Assembly (NCBI GenBank): GCA_003249585.1
Contig: QKIM01000089.1
Coordinates: forward strand, 1-6,322
DNA length: 6,322 nucleotides
Reading direction: 5' to 3'
Source of the DNA: Deltaproteobacteria bacterium
GTDB taxonomy: Bacteria; Myxococcota_A; Polyangia; HGW-17
Made by a program: the position numbers and the translations under genes. This document shows, piece after piece, positions 1-5,492 of this stretch. Under the pieces are notes generated by a model. That model had not been told where the DNA came from, made no database searches, and saw only the letters and a program-made list of their open reading frames with translations. Position 1 is the first letter of the stretch. Each line of letters starts with the position of its first letter.

Positions 1-965
1 AGGTCCCCTGCAGCAAGACAGGACTGGGCACAGTCCGGGTCATCGCAGTCAACACTTCCGTCCCCGTCGTTGTCGTAGGAGTCTCCACAGGAGGTCTCCA
101 CGGTCTCGCAGGTTCCCCCTCCGAGTCCGGCCTGTCCGTCGCAGTCAGGGTCGAGACAGTCGGCCAGACCGTCGCCATCATCGTCGGTGCCGTTGTTGCA
201 CACCTCCACGACGACGCAGGCCGAATCCCCGTCACAATCCGTGTCGTCGCAATCTGCCGCGCCGTCGCCATCGTTATCGTAGCCATCGCCGCAGGAGGTC
301 TCCGTGGCCTCACAGGTTCCACCACCGGGTCCGGCCTCACCGTCGCATTCGGGATCGGCACAGTCGGCCAGGCTGTCGCCGTCGTCGTCACTGCCGTTGT
401 CGCAGATCTCGCCCGTCACACAGGAGGGGTCCTCTACACATTCGCTGTCATCGCAGTCCGTATCTCCATCACCATCGTCGTCGACCCCGTTGGAACAATC
501 TTCTACCGCAGGACAGGCGGAATCTCCAATACAGTCGGCATCGGCACAGTCGATGTCCCCGTCGCCGTCATCGTCGCTCCCGTTGTCGCACACCTCTGAC
601 ACGATGCAGAGCGGATCATCTGCACAATCGCTGTCGTCACAGTCAATGTCTCCGTCGCCGTCGTCATCGAGCCCGTTTGCACATATTTCCTGCATCCCGC
701 TGCAGTCGGGATCCTCAAGATCCGTCATGCCGTCGGCGTCATTGTCGAACCCGTCGGAGCAGTTCTCCTCGACCGCCTGACACAGGTGTCCGTCCGCATC
801 CCCCGGGAGTCCAATGCAGTTGATATCTGCGCAATCTATATAGCGGTCCCCATCATCATCGACGCCATTGTCGCAAATCTCCACGCGGGTGCCGCTGCCG
901 GGTTCACAGGCGGCAACCCAGACCAAAAGACTCAGACTGAAGAAGAGATAGACTGTACGTTTCAT
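1..965 (-). CDS. Repeat lipoprotein with Cys/Asp-rich calcium-binding-like repeats (C-terminus beyond the left edge)
   Basis: Reading from ATG at 963-965, 321 codons stay open to the left edge, so the C-terminus is missing. The start has a Shine-Dalgarno GGGAG (972-976), 6 nt upstream. Residues 1-20 form a type II signal peptide (MKRTVYLF..., lipobox VAAC, lipidated Cys20), which predicts a membrane-anchored, surface or periplasmic lipoprotein. The mature part is at least nine copies of a unit of about 22 residues with the pattern C-x-N/D-G-x-D-D/N-D-G-D-x-x-x-D-C-x-D-x-x-C. The units begin at Cys31, 69, 95, 126, 157, 188, 225, 256 and 293. Unit 2 is degenerate, with Leu83 in place of the middle Cys. 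The DxDxDG cores resemble calcium-binding loops of thrombospondin type 3 or dockerin type, and the cysteines probably form disulfides. Such proteins are frequent in Myxococcota-like genomes, usually without known function. No catalytic domain is visible in this part; one could lie beyond the edge. Confidence 0.88.
   Translation of the reverse strand, partial: MKRTVYLFFSLSLLVWVAACEPGSGTRVEICDNGVDDDGDRYIDCADINCIGLPGDADGHLCQAVEENCSDGFDNDADGMTDLEDPDCSGMQEICANGLDDDGDGDIDCDDSDCADDPLCIVSEVCDNGSDDDGDGDIDCADADCIGDSACPAVEDCSNGVDDDGDGDTDCDDSECVEDPSCVTGEICDNGSDDDGDSLADCADPECDGEAGPGGGTCEATETSCGDGYDNDGDGAADCDDTDCDGDSACVVVEVCNNGTDDDGDGLADCLDPDCDGQAGLGGGTCETVETSCGDSYDNDGDGSVDCDDPDCAQSCLAAGD
3..404 (-). repeat. 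Higher-order tandem duplication inside the repeat lipoprotein (204-nt, 68-residue period)
   Basis: Codons 188-255 (201-404) and codons 256-321 (3-200) align without gaps at a 204-nt offset. Each copy holds two Cys/Asp units joined by a Gly-rich linker (DGEAGPGGGTC in one, DGQAGLGGGTC in the other). The linker DNA itself is similar: CAGGTTCC starts at 313 and again at 109 on the plus strand. The earlier units, such as those at Cys126 and Cys157, lack this linker and have a period of about 31 residues. A pair of units therefore seems to have been duplicated as a block. The left copy is cut by the window edge, and further copies may follow. Confidence 0.8.
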
Positions 966-991
966 GATGTTCTCCCGATGATGGCGGTGAC

Positions 992-1008
992 ATGCTGCAC
1001 CGCAGCAT
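992..1008. other. Perfect 7-bp hairpin in the gap between two lipoprotein genes
   Basis: ATGCTGC (992-998) and GCAGCAT (1002-1008) are perfect inverted repeats around a 3-nt loop. On the minus strand this lies 27 nt before the start codon of the repeat lipoprotein, in its presumed leader. No T-run follows on either strand, so it is not a textbook intrinsic terminator. It could be a leader stem-loop or an operator half-site pair. An 8-bp palindrome CACCGGTG lies next to it at 1011-1018. Confidence 0.4.
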
Positions 1009-1034
1009 CCCACCGGTGTTCTTTCATTCATGAC

Positions 1035-1070
1035 ATCCCCGCGGGATATTGCAAGAGCGGAAATGCTCTC
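1035..1070 (-). terminator. Two small stem-loops after the parvulin-like gene; possible weak terminator
   Basis: Just after the stop codon at 1080-1082, the minus-strand transcript can form a 6-bp stem with one G-U pair and a 6-nt loop (1053-1070). A second 5-bp stem, ATCCC/GGGAT with a 3-nt loop, lies at 1035-1047. Neither is followed by a clear U-tract. They may mark the 3' end of the upstream two-gene unit in a GC-rich genome, or may only be processing or stabilising structures. Termination here is inferred from position only. Confidence 0.25.
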
Positions 1071-1079
1071 CTGAGGGTC

Positions 1080-2135
1080 TCACTTGTACCGCTTCACGAC
1101 ATGATATCCGAACTTGGACAGGACCACGCCGGTCTCCCCTATCTTGAGGCGCAGCGCCAGCCTGTGGATCTTGACCAGCTGGGTCGCCTTGAGACTCGCG
1201 TCGGCGTCCCGGGCCATACGCTCCGCGGGGTTGAGGTGGGCGTCGTCATGCCCCCCCGCTTCGTGCCCACCATGCCCCTTGTCACCGTGCCCTTTGTCGC
1301 CGTGCCCGTGCCCCTTCTCGAGCACCTTGGCCAGCGGCCCGAAATGGTGCTGATGCTTGGTGATGCCCTTGGGGATGGTCTCGGTAAACTCCTTGTACAG
1401 TTTCTCGAAATCCGCTCCGCCATTGAGCTGCTTGACCAGGGACAGGGCCAACTCGGCAGCCTGGGCCTGGTTCCTGAGGATCGCCTTGTGGGAGATGTTC
1501 CCGGCATAGATTTGCTTGAGCAGCCGCCATCCCACGTGAATGACCTTATAGGAGACTTTCCCCGCATCAGGCTTACGGGCGAGGATCTCCTTGCTGTCGA
1601 TGTCCTTCACCTTGGGCGGCGGCGGAACACGCTTGACAATACGATAGGCGTTCTGGTCGGAGAAGACCCCCACCTCGCCCAACTTCAATCTGGGCGCGAA
1701 GGACTTCATCTTGGTGGGGGGACCGTCCTGCAGCACCTCCATGAGGAGGCTGCGGGGTCCCGAGTTGGGGTCATCGGAGTACTTCACCATGAGGTCCTTG
1801 AAATCCGCACCTTTTTTTATCTCCCCAAGGAGCTTCTTGACCATCGCGATGGTCTCGTGCCGGGGCCTGCGCCCCGAGTCTCCCCGACTCCCGTGTCCCC
1901 GCTGGACCCGGCCAAACCGGGGGCTGATCTTGTCATAAACCAGATAGATCTGACGAATGTACACGGGGCCCTTGGTCGCCAGGCGGCTGAAAACCTCGTG
2001 GGAGACAAGAGAATCGAGCTTGGTGGCGCCTGAAACGATCTTTTCCAGGGGAGGCGCCGACACCTGCGTCTCCTTCTTCTTGTCCGAACAGGACACCAGT
2101 GTAAGCCCGGCAGCCAGCAGCACGGTCAACCTCAT
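1080..2135 (-). CDS. Double parvulin-like (PpiC/SurA-type) lipoprotein with His-rich insert
   Basis: This 351-residue protein has a lipoprotein signal peptide: residues 1-16, lipobox LVSC, lipidated Cys16. Ser at +2 favours outer-membrane sorting if E. coli rules hold. Two regions resemble parvulin peptidyl-prolyl isomerase domains. Domain 1 (about 57-170) contains KKGADFKDL and the diagnostic KYSDDPNS (118-125), ending in YRIVKR. Domain 2 (about 193-351) contains GGADFEKL and ends in KIGETGV...FGYHVVKR. Both have lost parts of the usual active site: the N-terminal HILV-type strand reads RQIYLVY in domain 1 and YKVIHVGW in domain 2, and the GGDLG loop is missing. A chaperone-like role without isomerase activity is therefore possible. 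Domain 2 is split by a His/Gly/Asp-rich insert (261-300). ATG 2133-2135 follows the upstream TGA after 1 nt (TGAAATG), and its Shine-Dalgarno GGAGG lies in the upstream gene's last codons, so translation is probably coupled. A role in outer-membrane protein folding is inferred. Confidence 0.85.
   Translation of the reverse strand: MRLTVLLAAGLTLVSCSDKKKETQVSAPPLEKIVSGATKLDSLVSHEVFSRLATKGPVYIRQIYLVYDKISPRFGRVQRGHGSRGDSGRRPRHETIAMVKKLLGEIKKGADFKDLMVKYSDDPNSGPRSLLMEVLQDGPPTKMKSFAPRLKLGEVGVFSDQNAYRIVKRVPPPPKVKDIDSKEILARKPDAGKVSYKVIHVGWRLLKQIYAGNISHKAILRNQAQAAELALSLVKQLNGGADFEKLYKEFTETIPKGITKHQHHFGPLAKVLEKGHGHGDKGHGDKGHGGHEAGGHDDAHLNPAERMARDADASLKATQLVKIHRLALRLKIGETGVVLSKFGYHVVKRYK
1236..1355 (-). 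repeat. His/Gly/Asp-rich insert coding region with KGHGD short repeats
   Basis: Residues 261-300 of the parvulin-like lipoprotein carry ten or more histidines, beginning HQHH and continuing with GHGHGDKGHGDKGHGGHE. The core (1266-1316) contains imperfect 15-nt direct repeats encoding KGHGD. Low-complexity His/Asp stretches of this kind occur in nickel-, zinc- and copper-binding proteins and in some PPIases, such as SlyD. Metal binding or buffering is plausible but inferred. Confidence 0.7.
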
Positions 2136-2136
2136 T

Positions 2137-2652
2137 TCACCACTCCTCCCCGAGGATCCACTCCAGTCGGACCCCGGCGAACCACCCGGTGCGGGTGGAT
2201 GTTTCGTTGTCTTCCGTCCCTCCCGAGGACAGGGTCACTCCTCCGAAGGAGAGCCCCCAGCGGAACCGGCGGGACTGTATGTAATCGGCGCTCAGGCCAT
2301 AGAGGAACATCACGTAGGAGTTCTTCTCCCCAAAATCGTATCCCCCCCCGATCCCGAGAAAAACGGAGGGGACGATGCTCAGGAAGTCAAAGGTGTACTG
2401 GATCCTGGCATCGGCACCAAGCGCTCCGCGAGCCGTGGAGTCGAGATCGTGGTGCAGCCAGTGCAGGGAGAGTCGCCACGAGAAGGAGTCGGTCCACCGC
2501 TTCACATATCCGGCCGACAAGATGGCCAGGGGGTCGTCGGCATATCCGCCCAGCGCTTCGACCTGGACACTCTGCTGTGCCTGTCCGTATCCCCTTGAAG
2601 GGACCGCTGCGAGGACCAGAATCACGAGAAGAAAACCAATTCTTTTCAGCAT
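2137..2652 (-). CDS. Small outer-membrane beta-barrel-like protein
   Basis: This 171-residue protein starts with a Sec signal peptide: MLKR, a hydrophobic core at about 5-17, and likely cleavage after GYGQA (residue 25). The mature part of about 146 residues shows alternating polar and apolar strands rich in Gly and aromatics, for example SVFLGIGGGYDFG, YVMFLYGLSADY and WFAGVRLEWIL, and ends in Trp. This pattern fits an eight-stranded outer-membrane barrel of the general OmpA/OmpW-like size class. I cannot assign a family. It is the first gene of a two-gene minus-strand unit, with the parvulin-like lipoprotein starting 1 nt after its TGA. That suggests the lipoprotein may help fold this barrel or work with it. 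ATG 2650-2652 has only a weak Shine-Dalgarno match, but the signal peptide begins there and no better start is in frame. Confidence 0.75.
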   Translation of the reverse strand: MLKRIGFLLVILVLAAVPSRGYGQAQQSVQVEALGGYADDPLAILSAGYVKRWTDSFSWRLSLHWLHHDLDSTARGALGADARIQYTFDFLSIVPSVFLGIGGGYDFGEKNSYVMFLYGLSADYIQSRRFRWGLSFGGVTLSSGGTEDNETSTRTGWFAGVRLEWILGEEW

Positions 2653-2756
2653 ATTACCGATGTTTTTATTCCGTGGCCGCCCTGCGGTTCCGTCGCCGCC
2701 ACCCGCTGGACTGGCGCCTTGAGAGGGAGCCCCGACGCCACAATATCAATATCAGC

Positions 2757-2762
2757 TTGACA
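2757..2762 (+). promoter_or_regulatory. Consensus -35-like TTGACA in the divergent region
   Basis: TTGACA is a perfect sigma70-type -35 match, 123 nt before the acidic-protein start. At a 17-nt spacing the -10 position reads AAACCT (2780-2785), a poor match, so the promoter is not well supported. If used, transcription would begin near 2792, exactly at the foot of the 8-bp hairpin. The divergent region 2653-2884 must contain promoters for both flanking operons. It also holds an A-tract (2762-2768) and a short AATATC tandem repeat near 2742-2753. Confidence 0.25.
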
Positions 2763-2786
2763 AAAAAAGGCTATCACGAAAACCTG

Positions 2787-2810
2787 AAAAAGGGTCCCGC
2801 GACGGGGCCC
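2787..2810 (-). terminator. A/T-flanked 8-bp hairpin: minus-strand terminator-like, or leader stem of the plus operon
   Basis: GGGTCCCG (2792-2799), a CGA loop and CGGGGCCC (2803-2810) form an 8-bp stem with one G-U pair in plus-strand RNA. AAAAA at 2787-2791 gives UUUUU right after the stem in minus-strand RNA, the layout of an intrinsic terminator, though there the wobble pair becomes a C-A mismatch. On the minus strand it would stop antisense transcripts from the plus operon before they enter the barrel/parvulin genes. On the plus strand it would be a 5' leader stem-loop of the modification operon. Confidence 0.4.
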
Positions 2811-2875
2811 GAGGGCGCAGCGCCGCCTCCGGACAGCCGCCCGGAGTCGGTGTGGACCCGCCCTGCACCATCAAC

Positions 2876-2881
2876 GGAGGT
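2876..2881 (+). promoter_or_regulatory. Ribosome binding site fixing the start of the acidic-protein gene
   Basis: GGAGGT is a near-perfect Shine-Dalgarno sequence 3-4 nt before ATG 2885. It supports that start over an in-frame GTG at 2852, which would put this sequence inside the gene and add an uncharged Cys/Pro-containing leader to an otherwise acidic protein. Confidence 0.75.
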
Positions 2882-2884
2882 ACT

Positions 2885-3376
2885 ATGGCATCGATTACAA
2901 TCGCTCCCCTGACGGATATCCTTGATGAAAGCGCCCTCGACCAGCTTGCGAAGAAGCTGGCCGAGCGTGAGGTGGCCCTCAGGCCGCAAACGGATGATCT
3001 CGATCACGGCGTGGAGAACGATCTCGATGACGATGTGCTCACCGAGTTCATGAACGACCTCGAAGACGAGTACGAACAGGCCGACATCTACATCCCGGGC
3101 ATCTTCTCGGACATCATCACCCTCGGGGACTTCCGGGTTGGCTCGCTCGAGTCCCTCATCGAGGCCCTGGAGGCCTTGCAGGATGGGCTGGGCATCGATG
3201 ATCCCGACGGCTCCGTCGATGACGAGGACCTCTCCTACGACGAGGATGCAGACGGCGACTACATGGATCGCATGGAGATCAGCAGACTGGGTCTCAAGGC
3301 CCTCTGGTACGACCTCTACCGCCTCTCCAACGCGGCACTGGAGATCGAGTCCAACATCATCCTCCGGCGCGAATAG
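2885..3376 (+). CDS. Acidic orphan protein, first gene of the nucleic-acid modification operon
   Basis: I do not recognise this 163-residue protein. By hand count it has about 45 Asp/Glu against 11 Lys/Arg, no Cys, no signal peptide and no membrane segment, so it is probably cytosolic. The N-terminal 50 residues look helical, then become acidic (about 37-68). A more hydrophobic middle (about 69-100, IPGIFSDIITLGDF...SLIEALEAL) follows. A second acidic stretch (105-131) contains DEDADGDYMD, which resembles an EF-hand-like DxDxDG loop. The C-terminus (133-163) is again helical and ends in RRE. ATG 2885 is chosen because of the strong Shine-Dalgarno at 2876. The TAG is 2 nt before the transglycosylase-like gene. 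Position and coupling suggest a partner of the enzymes downstream, for example an adaptor or nucleic-acid mimic, but this is inference only. Confidence 0.8.
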   Translation: MASITIAPLTDILDESALDQLAKKLAEREVALRPQTDDLDHGVENDLDDDVLTEFMNDLEDEYEQADIYIPGIFSDIITLGDFRVGSLESLIEALEALQDGLGIDDPDGSVDDEDLSYDEDADGDYMDRMEISRLGLKALWYDLYRLSNAALEIESNIILRRE

Positions 3377-3378
3377 TC

Positions 3379-4257
3379 ATGACCATCGAGCGCCAGGTGC
3401 CCGAGGGATTCCTTCCGGTCATAACAGGGCGACAGGGGATCGACGCGCTGGTGCGTGCCTATGTGCATCTGGTGTCGCCCTGGGCGCTCATCTCCTATCC
3501 CCATGCTTCGAGGGTCGATCTGAGGACCTTCCCGCCTGTGCGGCTCTTCATGGACAGCGGAGCATACGGATACATCAAATACGGTGGCGTCATCACGGAG
3601 CACGCCGACCATGCGGAGATGACCATCACAGGCCCCATGGGCGACGTCACGATCACTCCCGGGGTGTTGCTGGAGCTTCAGGAGCGCCACGCTGCGGTGG
3701 GAGCCACCCTGGACATCCCGCCAAGGTCTCACGAGCACGAAGCCGACGCGCTGGAGCTCTCCACCGCCAACGCGCTGTGGGCGCTGGCCAACCGCCGACG
3801 CCGAGATCTCCTGCTCTATGGAGTGCTGCCCGCCGTGAAAGATACCCAGCGCGTCGTGCAGGCCGCCCGGCTGCTGAAATCCCGGGAAATCGACGGCATC
3901 GCCCTGGGCAACCTGCTGCCGCATCGTGGCCAACCAGACTTTATCGACCGCACGGTCACCGCGCTCAGAGACGCCCTGCCAGACCTGCCGCTGCATGTCT
4001 TCGGGTTTGGCAGTCCCGAGGTCCTCTCCCGGCTCCGGCGGCTTGGCGTCACGTCAGCAGACTCCAGCTCCTATGTCCGCGCGGCCATGGCGGGACGGCT
4101 CCTCGGCGCGACTGACACAGGCCGGACAGACGACCCCTCACCGACGGAGATCCTCGCTCTTGCCCTCCAAAATATTGCCACTCTGCGGGGCGGCGCCCTC
4201 CCCTTCCGATACATGCTCCAGCCCCCCTTTCAGAAGCTTCGTGAGGCGACCTCATGA
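3379..4257 (+). CDS. tRNA-guanine transglycosylase (TGT)-superfamily protein, zinc-less and with altered base-recognition loop
   Basis: TGT enzymes exchange guanine in nucleic acid for a 7-deazaguanine base. This 292-residue protein keeps the order of TGT motifs: FMDSGAY with Asp59 (the conserved DSGG-type Asp), TITPGVLLELQ (92-101, TGT LTPE...Q), LDIPP with Asp112 (base-recognition Asp), LYGVLPAVKD (147-155, TGT FGIVQGG), DGIALGNLLP (172-181, TGT GLAIGGLS), FGFGSPEVL (208-216, TGT MGVGTPEDL) and ADSSSYVR with Asp228 in the place of the nucleophile. It differs from bacterial Tgt in three ways: it is shorter, it has no Cys and so no CxCxxC zinc site, and the recognition Gln of VQGG is replaced by Leu-Pro. 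It could be a DpdA-like DNA-modifying relative or an RNA enzyme with another substrate; a non-enzymatic role is possible. ATG 3379 has no clear Shine-Dalgarno and lies 2 nt after the previous stop, so translation probably depends on coupling. Its end overlaps the methyltransferase start (ATGA). Confidence 0.83.
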   Translation: MTIERQVPEGFLPVITGRQGIDALVRAYVHLVSPWALISYPHASRVDLRTFPPVRLFMDSGAYGYIKYGGVITEHADHAEMTITGPMGDVTITPGVLLELQERHAAVGATLDIPPRSHEHEADALELSTANALWALANRRRRDLLLYGVLPAVKDTQRVVQAARLLKSREIDGIALGNLLPHRGQPDFIDRTVTALRDALPDLPLHVFGFGSPEVLSRLRRLGVTSADSSSYVRAAMAGRLLGATDTGRTDDPSPTEILALALQNIATLRGGALPFRYMLQPPFQKLREATS

Positions 4258-5492
4258 CCGCCACGAGGGTCACCCTGAAGGTACACGGGACAGAAGGGCG
4301 TCACGGCTGGGGAGTGGCCCGTGATGGCGACCTCACCGTGTTTCTCCCGGGGTGCCTTCCCGAGGATACTGTGGAGTGCCGGCTGGAACCCTCGGGCAAG
4401 CGACGATGGACCATGGGGCAGGACATTGAGATCCTCTCCCCCTCCGACAAGCGCATCCCGCCAGCCTGCCCTCACCATCCGGACTACCGTGACAACAACG
4501 GGCGAGGCTGTGGCGGCTGTCCGCTCATGGCCCTCTCTCCCGAGGAGGCCCTCGGGGAAAAGACCCGATACGCGACCCGAGCGCTGTCCCAGCAGAAGAT
4601 CGATATCGCTCCCGAGGTCATTGCTTCCAGTGGCCCGGCCTTCAACTATCGGTGGCGGCTCAGACCCCGCTGGGAGGAGGGGCGGCTTGGCTTCAACGAG
4701 GCCGCATCCAGCCGGATCCACCCGGTCGACCGCTGTGCGGTGGCCCTCTTTCCATCAATCCCTGGCGCCCTGAAGCGGATCCTCCCGCTCAAGGGCGCCG
4801 GAGAGCTGCGGGTCACCATGACTCCCCGGGGCGAGGTCGCCCTCCATGTGGACCGGACACTCCCAAAGAACGCACTCGCGCCCCTGCCCGTGGCGCTCGG
4901 GGATGGACTCTCCCTGGTCTCACTGCAGACCGGTGACCGCCTCCAGGGGGCCCCCTTCATCGACCTCGGAGCCAAGGGAGATCCCCGCTGGGTCTCTCCG
5001 CTGAACTTCGCGCAGGCGGGCCCCTTCGCCAATTCCCTTATCCTGGACTCCCTCGATGACCTGCTCAGGGAAGCGGCTCCCAGGGGCCCCATCCTGGAGT
5101 GCTACGCGGGGAGCGGCAACCTCACCGCTGTGGCGCGCCGTTTCGGGCCGGTCACCGCGTGCGAGGAGGTCCCTTCGGTGCGTGAGGCTTTCCGGCGTAA
5201 TCTCGGGGAGGGGGTCAAGCTCATCACTCGCCCCGTGGAACGGCTCCGGATCGATTTCACCCCCTCGGTGCTGGTGCTCGACCCTCCCCGTTCGGGTATC
5301 TCTGGACCGGCCATGTACACGCTGCGCGGGGCCAAAGCCGCGGCCATCGTGCTCTTCTCCTGTGATCCCATGGCCGGAGCGCGGGACATCGCACGTTTTC
5401 GTGACGCGGGCTATCGGGTGGCACGAATCCGGCTGCTGGACACCATGCCCAACACCCCCCACTTCGAGTTGGCGACTCTACTCTTCCAGTGA
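4254..5492 (+). CDS. RlmD/TrmA-type 23S rRNA or tRNA (uracil-C5)-methyltransferase
   Basis: This 412-residue protein is a class I SAM-dependent RNA m5U methyltransferase. Residues 1-62 form a TRAM RNA-binding domain (HGWGVARDGDLTVFLPGCLPED). Cys72, Cys86, Cys89 (in CGGCPL) and Cys161 match the four ligands of the [4Fe-4S] cluster of the RlmD/RumA group. The catalytic domain has SAM motif I LECYAGSGN (281-289), DPPRSG (343-348), the nucleophile Cys370 in FSCDP (SCNP in most relatives) and the general base Glu405 in NTPHFELATLL. Upstream, NFAQAGPFAN (251-260) matches the family's SFFQ-type motif. All key residues are present, so it should be active. Rlm and Trm members cannot be separated by eye; U1939 of 23S rRNA is the typical RlmD target. 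The loop between Cys72 and Cys86 is longer than the usual five residues. ATG 4254 overlaps the upstream TGA by 4 nt and has GAGG 7 nt ahead. Confidence 0.9.
   Translation: MTATRVTLKVHGTEGRHGWGVARDGDLTVFLPGCLPEDTVECRLEPSGKRRWTMGQDIEILSPSDKRIPPACPHHPDYRDNNGRGCGGCPLMALSPEEALGEKTRYATRALSQQKIDIAPEVIASSGPAFNYRWRLRPRWEEGRLGFNEAASSRIHPVDRCAVALFPSIPGALKRILPLKGAGELRVTMTPRGEVALHVDRTLPKNALAPLPVALGDGLSLVSLQTGDRLQGAPFIDLGAKGDPRWVSPLNFAQAGPFANSLILDSLDDLLREAAPRGPILECYAGSGNLTAVARRFGPVTACEEVPSVREAFRRNLGEGVKLITRPVERLRIDFTPSVLVLDPPRSGISGPAMYTLRGAKAAAIVLFSCDPMAGARDIARFRDAGYRVARIRLLDTMPNTPHFELATLLFQ

Noticed and set aside
3..404. CRISPR-like or other nucleotide repeat array
   Set aside because: The repeats are protein-level and in frame, with synonymous differences, and have no constant-repeat/unique-spacer pattern.
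304..780. Plus-strand Ser/Pro-rich open frame
   Set aside because: It is the reverse image of the Asp/Cys repeats: GAC/GAT codons read on the other strand give Ser/Val-rich low complexity. The minus-strand frame has a signal peptide and ribosome site.
1700..1990. Possible frameshift in the first parvulin domain
   Set aside because: The stretch SPRFGRVQRGHGSRGDSGRRPRH-like is odd, but clear domain sequence continues in the same frame on both sides, so it is better read as a variable loop.
786..2033. Long plus-strand open frame of 415 codons
   Set aside because: It lies antisense to the parvulin-like gene and part of the repeat lipoprotein, has no recognisable domain or ribosome site, and mirrors the GC-biased codons of the minus-strand genes.
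3138..4115. Plus-strand 325-codon frame overlapping the acidic and TGT-like genes
   Set aside because: Arg/Ala/Pro/His-rich composition typical of a shifted frame in GC-rich DNA; the overlapping frames have motifs and linked starts.
3379..4257. Assignment as dpdA of a 7-deazaguanine DNA modification cluster
   Set aside because: Only the TGT-like fold is supported. No queuosine or preQ0 synthesis gene and no other Dpd-type gene lies in the window, so the symbol is not justified.
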